A stretch of 64,000 bases of DNA, from NCBI RefSeq assembly GCF_003573695.1, contig NC_039366.1:160026770-160090769 (forward strand), given 5' to 3'. Origin of the DNA: Papaver somniferum. Lineage: Eukaryota; Streptophyta; Magnoliopsida; Ranunculales; Papaveraceae. Of this stretch, positions 58,316 to 64,000 are shown piece by piece (position 1 is the stretch's first letter; every line of letters starts with the position of its first letter). The notes beneath the pieces are model-generated. The model was not told where the DNA came from, searched no databases, and was given only the letters and a program-made list of their open reading frames with translations. Made by a program: the position numbers and the translations under genes.

Positions 58316-58519
58316 TAAATGTATATAATATCTTTCTTTTTTTTTCAGCTTTGGTTGGATGAGCACTCTAACATAGCTGAGATATCATCATCAGACATTG
58401 TCAAGGTCAATCCCAATGCTACACCAAAAGCTGCAAGGTGGGACTTTGCAGCAATGAAGAAATCAATGCTCAAGAAGCATATTTCAAGCTTAGAGGTACT
58501 TGTTTATGAACCTTAAGAA

Positions 58520-59370
58520 TGAATGTATATTTCAAGCATATGAAAGCAAACATGCAGAACTGCATAACTTACTATGCATAACTTGTTTAACTGCATAAAA
58601 TACGAACATTGTTTAACTGCATAACATCTTATGAAGATCCAAAAATAACTGCATGACCTGTTATGCATTGTTTAGAGTATCTGCATAACTTGTTATGCAT
58701 ATAAGAAGTGTTATTGTTTTTGTTAAGCATTCCCTGTGTCACTTATTGTTTTAATGCACAACATCTTATGCAGATCCAACATTGACAGCATGACAAGTTA
58801 TGCATTGTTTAGGTTATCTGCATAAGTAGTTATGCATATAAAAGGGTTTTTACGCCTTCCCTGCGTCACTTATTGTTTTAATGCATAACATCTTATGCAG
58901 ATCCAACATTGACAGCATGACAAGTTATGCATTGTTTAGGTTATCTGCATAAGTAGTTATGCATATAAAAGAGTTTTAACTCCTTCCCTGCGTCACTTAT
59001 TGTTTAACTACATAACATCCTATGCAGATCCAACATTGACAGCATGACAAGTTATGCATTGTTTAGGTTATCTGCATAAGTAGTTATGCATATAAATTTT
59101 TTTTTACGCCTTCCCTGCGTCACTTATTGTTTAACTGCATAACATCTTATGCAGATCCAACATTGACAGCATGACCTGTTATGCATTGTTTAGGTTATCT
59201 GCATAAGTAGTTATGCATATAAAAGGTTTTTTACGCCTTCAATGCGTCACTTATTGTTTAACTGCATAACATCTTATGCAGATCCAAAATTAACTGAATG
59301 ACCTGTTATGCATTGTTTAGGTTATCTGCATAAGTAGTTATGCGTATAAAAATTTATGCATTTGCTGATG
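58520..59370. repeat. Motif array with 127-bp tandem repeat, intron 4
   Basis: From about 58729 the intron is a tandem repeat with a 127-bp period (unit edges at 58729, 58856, 58983, 59110, 59237), five copies. Each unit contains CTTCCCTGCGTCACTTATTG, a CATAACATCTTATGCAG pair, a GTTATGCATTG half and a TGCATAAGTAGTTATGCATA pair, so the private motif is amplified with the unit. Confidence 0.9.
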
Positions 59371-61139
59371 ATTGTTATTAAATCATGTTGCAGTTTCAAG
59401 AGAACTTTAGAGATGAGTACAGTGCAATGGAGTTGGAACTCTGTGAACCAAGAGAACCAAGAAAAAGGTCAGCTATATTGGAACTCGTTGCAATGAATCT
59501 TGAAGAGAACGGGGACAAGTATGAAGAAGCATTTCAAGATGCGTTACAAATCATTGAAGAAGAGAAGTGTCCTGATAGTATTGAAGCAAGGTTTAAGATT
59601 ATTCAAGCAAAGCTGAAAGACATGAAGAAGACTCAGGAGACATATAGACGGACTGGAGGAGACTTCAATTCTCAGATGTATGGATATGTGAAGATTTTTC
59701 TCATTGATTCAGGCATAAATGAGGTGCAGGAAGAGTCGTCAGGTGGCCCTAGCTTAAATCCATCATCAGCTGATACTATTGTCCCACTTTGTGAAAATTT
59801 TCCAAAGAATCAGACACATGTTGAAGTAGTATCTTCAACTGAACCACCTACTCAAGAAGCATTTCCAGAAGTTACCAGACTTGATAGCCAAGAGAAAACT
59901 GCTAGTCAAGGACTCAAGTCTTCACCTTTCAAGTTCATGGACATGGAAAAAGCTGTTGATCTCTCCATCTACAAGGAAATTGACACACCAGAGAAATCGG
60001 AGACAACACCAAATCTTGCAACAACTCAGGAAAGAATTGAAGCGCAAGAGAAAGATTTTTTGGATGGTGATGATGATGATGACATTCTTTCAGAAACTGA
60101 GAAGAAAGCTGAAGAAAATGAACAACCCACATTTGATATCCATATTTCACAAGGAGATGATGCTGGTGGACAACAACAGCAAGCTGTTGAGATGCCAGAA
60201 GAGACAGTCGCAGAAAAGCCGGAACAACTCGCTGTTGAGATGCCAGAAGAGCAATCCACAAAAAAGCCGGAACAACCAGCTGTTGAGATGTCCATTGATG
60301 AGGGAACATGTGATAAATATTTAGAAGAAATTATGGAACCTGCACTGAAGTACTTAGAAGACCTGGAAGAAGAATTTGTTTCTGGAACAAAATTTGGGAA
60401 GAAGGAAACTATGAAGAAATACTCGAGAAAAAAGGATGGGGACCATGAACATAAAGAAGGAAGAAACCAACAAGGAAGCAAGGTAAGGAGAATCAAGGAA
60501 AGGACATTGAGTAAAGAAAGGACAGCCAGTATACTACTCAAAGATTGTGAACTAGGGAAGCAGCAGAAGAAGAAGCCTGATGACAATAAAGTTCAAGAAG
60601 AAGAACAAAGACAAGCCTGTACGTCTGTTGGCAGGCCATTCAGTAAATTACCTCCGCTGGAAACAATGACATGTTTCAAAGATTACAAAGATACAATAGA
60701 ATCACCCATGAAGAAAGTACTGCAGACATACTTTGAGCATGCCAACAACCTGTAAGTATATATAAACTACCTCTATGCTTGTTTAAATAATAAATGCATT
60801 ACAAGTTATGCTTCAAAACAACCCATGCATAATAAAAGAACCCATGCCACTAATTGTGTCTTCTACAGAAATACTATTTGGAGTATCAGAGACGGAGAAG
60901 ACCCGTACTTATGGGATATTCGGATTCACGGAGATGTAATAACGCAGCTAATGAACAATGAATACCTAGAAGAACAAGTTATACGCTATTACAGTTACAT
61001 GTTGTTCAAGAAGCGGAAAAATGAAGAGAATAATGTGAGTTTTCAACAGCAGTATGCGGAGTGTTCATTCATGAGGCCAGATGCTTGGGTAAGTTATCTC
61101 CCAACACTTTAACTTTTAAAACTATTTTGCTACATCTAA

Positions 61140-61470
61140 ATTTGAACTGCATAACTAGTTATGCAGTTAAATTTGAACTGCATAACAAGTTATTCAGCAT
61201 ATTCTTACTTCTGCATAACAAGTTATGCAGCTAATTTTAACTGCATAACAAGTTATTCAGCTTTTTTTTACTTCTGCATAATATGTTATAACCTAAAGTT
61301 ATCTGCATAAGTTATGCAGTTAAATTTGAACTGCATAACAAGTTATTCTGCATAACTAGTTATGCAGTTAAATTTGAACTGCATAACATGTTATTCGGCA
61401 TATTCATACTTCTGCATAACTTGTTATGCAGATAAATTTAACTGCATAACTACTTATGCCGTATTGTTTC
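61140..61470. repeat. TGCATAAC/GTTATGCA array, intron 6
   Basis: About fifteen motif halves lie in the intron between the two Ulp1-domain exons, many as CTGCATAACTAGTTATGCAG or TGCATAACAAGTTATGCAG, separated by AAATTTGAA spacers. Confidence 0.9.
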
Positions 61471-62108
61471 CTACACCTGTTGTGCACCCTTTCAATGACA
61501 AACTCTAACCTTTTTTTTTCCAGTACTTTGTTAAAACTAGGGTCAATGATGGGATTGCCAAATTTGTTGAAGAATTCATCTTGAATATCCCTATCTCAGT
61601 TGAGAAAATGTTCATTCCAATGAACTATATAACAAAGGAAAATCCTGCTGGTACACATTGGACATTGTTAGAGTATGACTTTTCAGAGGGTGAGTGGAAC
61701 TTCTATAATAGTGTTTCAAGCTTTAAAGTTAAATGCAAGAATCAAGCTCTGATAATGGCAAAGGCTTGTATGCCTTATTTGATCAAAAGACATGACCAAA
61801 TGAAGATATCTCCAGAAATTGTGGATATAAAGAGGGAACCTCTTATATACAAGGATATTATTTGCAAGAATATTCCTGAACAAGGTCATCACCCAGACTG
61901 CCTCATATTTGTATGCTACTATATGAAGATGAGTATGAAATGTCAAGTCAGAGAGAAATGGCTGAAGTTGAAAAAGAAAGATGCAATAAAAAAAGCCAAC
62001 AAGAAAAGAATAAGTCTGGTATTGAAAATGTTGACAGATCCAGTTAACAGTTGGAAGATAGATGCAAATGAAGACGTCTGGGATGCAATTGCTCAACAAT
62101 ATGATTAA

Positions 62109-62814
62109 GCTGTGTAATGTTATGCATAATGTGTTGGTATGAAGCATGTCTAAACAATTTATATCTTGTTAACTTTCGATTTTTTTATATACTTATATAT
62201 CAATGCTTTTTCCAGTGCTTCTTATATATATTTGCTACAATCTTATTTCACAAAAATTAGAAAAACTGTACTATCATAATGGATAATAAGTTATGCATCT
62301 TCATAAAATAATGCATAACAAGTTATGCATCTTCAAAAATAATGCATAACAAGTTATGCATCTTCAAAAATAATGCATTTTCTATTATGCATTTAAGAAT
62401 AAAAATGAATAACGTTATCTTATAAAAATGATGCATAACCCGTTATGCATCTTCATAAAAATAAATGCATAACTTACTATGCATCTTCAAGAAATAATGC
62501 ATAATAAGTTATGCATTAGATGCATCTTCAAAAATAAATGCATAACTTACTATGCATCTTCAAGAAATAATACATAATAAGTTATGCATTAGATGCATCT
62601 TCAAAAATAATGCATAACTTACTATGCAATAACATTATCTGATATAAGCAGAAAAGAACAGTGAAAAAAGAATTATTTTTTTTTCATAAAAACCAATACA
62701 AAATGAAAAAGTACTTGTTCATAAAATCCCATACAGAAATTAAAATGAAGAAAAATGAATTAGGTTCAAACGTAAAACTAAGCTTGAAGAAACCAACAAG
62801 TTAAATTCTCTCCC
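62109..62814. repeat. TGCATAAC/GTTATGCA array between the convergent MULE-2 genes
   Basis: The motif resumes within about 15 bases of the stop codon at 62108. From 62285 to 62640 it forms a quasi-regular array of ATGCATAACAAGTTATGCAT and related words separated by CTTCAAAAATA spacers. No gene in this spacer. Confidence 0.9.
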
Positions 62815-63891
62815 TTAACTTCCCTTAGGATGCTTCAACGGCTTCTTGTAGCAGGTAGGATTTGTGCAAGTTTGCTTGTTGTGATGACCAATCTGAAAAC
62901 AATTACCACATCGAATAGATCTCCTTGGCGGCTTCTCGTAACTGCTCAAATGTCTATTAGCTGGTGGTCTCCCAGGCGGCCTCCTAACATCAGGCACATC
63001 GATAATCTGATTACCTTCATAAACTTCGGGCCTGTTGTAGTTTGGAATATGATGAATGGCATGGTTGTAGGTATTATTGAAGTATGAAGTAGTGAAATAA
63101 GGTTCAACAAAATCATATGGATTAGAACCAGACATTGTTATCGGAGCAAAAGCATGCACACATGGAAACCCATAGACGCGCCACCTCTGACAGGTACATG
63201 TCTTTAGATCAAGGTTAACACAATGAGAACTCTCCCCGCCCTCCACTTCATAAACATGAGTATCAGACTGTATAACCAGCCAGGTTAAACCCTCATCAAT
63301 AAGAGCCTTCATCTTTACTTCATTCTTCGGTGTGAGAACTGTTATGAAACTTTTACCGGTATTTCTCCTTTCTGACATCATCCTCATCACATCCTTCCTT
63401 ATCTGATCCAGAAGAGCATTAGCAGGGAGCTTCTTATGTACCTTCATCCAACTATTGAAGGATTCAGCAAGAGTAGAAGATGTCCTTCCATACCTACAAC
63501 CCTGAAAAAAGGCATTTGACCATCTCTCGGAGGTATATCTTCAATATAGTTTGCAACCCAACCACAACCAAGACCCCTAATCGTAGCAATGGATTTTGGA
63601 AGCCTTCAGGACTAAGAGCATATACAGCAGCATGAAATGCATCAATAACGGCACCATACCTTTCGTCAGAAGCATTAATAGGTAAGTTCATCTTAAGATG
63701 ATAATAGCAGAAACTATGGAAGGATCCAGGGAAAATAACTGGAATCGATCTCTTTAATCCTTCTGCACGATCGGATAAAAATGTGATTGGCCTTTGATCA
63801 TGATCAACAACATTACTCAAATTCCTCATGAACCATTCCCAGTTATCATTATCTTCAGCAGGTACTAGGGCCATGGCTAGTGGAAAGAACC
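62815..63891 (-). pseudogene. MULE-2 transposase, last exon, with two frameshifts
   Basis: The exon starts after a TACAG acceptor at 63892. In order on the - strand: FFPLAMALVPAEDNDNWEWF and ITFLSDRAEGLKRSIPVIFP (MULE DDE domain with the conserved Asp), then HSFCYYHLKMNL. At about 63591-63602 the frame changes to SIATIRGLGCGWVANYIEDI, and at about 63525-63532 it changes again to ERWSNAFFQGCRYGRTSSTL. This last frame runs to the SWIM finger (CTCQRWRVYGFPCVH, about 63198-63154) and a CCHC zinc knuckle (CGNCFQIGHHNKQTC) before the stop at 62815. SWIM and knuckle are usual for plant MULE transposases. The 5' exons and the first catalytic Asp lie outside the window. Two single-base shifts inactivate it unless they are assembly errors. 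Confidence 0.85.
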
Positions 63892-64000
63892 CTGTACAGC
63901 AAGAAAACATGGTTCAGGACTTAAAAAATTATAAAATCAAGCCAACGTATACATAAAGTATGTGCATCTAAATAAAATGATGCATAATGTCTTATGCATC
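63892..64000 (-). other. Part of a MULE-2 transposase intron
   Basis: Upstream of the acceptor at 63892 on the - strand. The motif reappears at the very end of the window (TGATGCATAATGTCTTATGC, 63979-63998), showing that the private motif also occupies introns of the transposase gene. Confidence 0.7.

Larger units (their letters stand above)
56209..62108 (+). pseudogene. MULE-2 accessory gene: PMD-like N-terminal region plus Ulp1-type protease, frameshifted
   Basis: Exons: about 56209-56315 (acidic, 5' edge unclear), 56946-57083 (Lys/Arg-rich), 57325-58084, 58349-58495, 59394-60751, 60869-61088, 61524-62108; phases fit except for one shift. Exons 3-4 look PMD-like: FPRIFALFNRIRERGGF, later ELAVIFQMP, and GGCTVYSL joined across an intron to LWLDEH. 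At about 57440-57452 the frame changes before SPFGKVYNWLNAANISYLDG, so the gene is broken once. Exon 59394-60751 is acidic and disordered, with three repeats containing AVEMPEE or AVEMS. The last exons form a Ulp1/C48 peptidase domain: GTHWTLLEYDF (His codon about 61656), FYNS where YDS is expected (Asn codon about 61707), then Q-GHHPD-C (Cys codon about 61899). Such proteases cut SUMO or ubiquitin-like proteins; activity is doubtful given Asp to Asn. Confidence 0.75.
55766..64000. mobile_element. MULE-2: large Mutator-like element, right end outside the window
   Basis: A PMD-like plus Ulp1-type gene on + (about 56209-62108) converges on a MULE transposase on - (62815-63891 and beyond). The left end is probably near GGCGCTGGCCCAAAATAATT (about 55770), which resembles the TTTTTAGGGGCCA end of MULE-1, but it cannot be proved without the right end. 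Introns, spacers and the visible part of the transposase intron are packed with TGCATAAC and GTTATGCA, while exons are almost free of them. The element is at least 8.2 kb. Confidence 0.8.

Noticed and set aside
59935..60586. Two - strand open frames of 124 and 186 codons
   Set aside because: Shadows of the acidic repeat exon of the Ulp1-type gene; composition is a mirror of GAA/GAG codons.
62285..62640. Regularly spaced palindromic repeats that look like a CRISPR array
   Set aside because: The host is a plant. Spacers are not unique and vary in length, the same motif fills introns of the flanking transposon genes, and there are no cas genes.

Overview
The window is nuclear DNA of a eudicot plant: AT-rich, with GT-AG introns, several plant-specific gene families and many plant transposons. 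The look of the genes and repeats suggests an early-diverging eudicot such as a poppy relative, but that is a weak impression and not something the sequence proves.

Three host genes look intact. (1) A 19-exon DEMETER-type 5-methylcytosine DNA glycosylase on the + strand (19057-27913). Every exon phase joins, giving 2041 residues, and the catalytic Lys and Asp and the four Fe-S cysteines are present. (2) A class A heat-shock transcription factor of the HsfA3 type on the + strand (44528-47014, two exons, 511 residues), with a DRE core and a TATA box just upstream. (3) A two-exon phytosulfokine precursor on the - strand (51907-51499, 98 residues), whose YIYTQ pentapeptide lies on a second exon too short to stand out as an open frame. 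A broken F-box gene lies downstream of the HSF gene.

The rest is mostly mobile DNA. 1-5320: noncoding LTR-retrotransposon remains and short tandem repeats. 6060-7240: a decayed LINE on the - strand. 7641-16753: a complete Mutator-like element (MULE-1) with 20-bp inverted ends and an 8-bp target duplication. It carries a plant-mobile-domain (PMD) gene on + and, converging on it, a transposase fused to an OTU protease on -. 29287-30275, 34319-38162 and 49833-51227: non-autonomous MULE-type elements with long inverted ends, the last two with perfect 9-bp target duplications. 49189-49519: a Harbinger/Tourist MITE. 54140-54836: a hAT element with an 8-bp target duplication. 54861-55366: a Stowaway-like MITE. 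About 55766 to the window end: a second large MULE (MULE-2), with a PMD-like plus Ulp1-protease gene on + converging on a SWIM/zinc-knuckle transposase on -. The transposase runs off the window.

The most interesting pattern links MULE-1 and MULE-2. Each has its introns and intergenic spacers filled with a short motif of its own: ATTCGG/CCGAAT in MULE-1, and the near-palindrome TGCATAAC-NN-GTTATGCA in MULE-2. The exons are almost free of these motifs. Both elements have the same layout (accessory gene from the left, transposase from the right). Their accessory proteins appear to share a PMD-like core with an intron at the same place. This resembles Arabidopsis VANDAL elements, in which an element-encoded VANC protein recognises a self-specific noncoding motif and blocks silencing. 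These two elements could be an independent or distant version of such a sequence-specific anti-silencing system. Both copies here are decayed by stop codons, frameshifts or a lost splice site.
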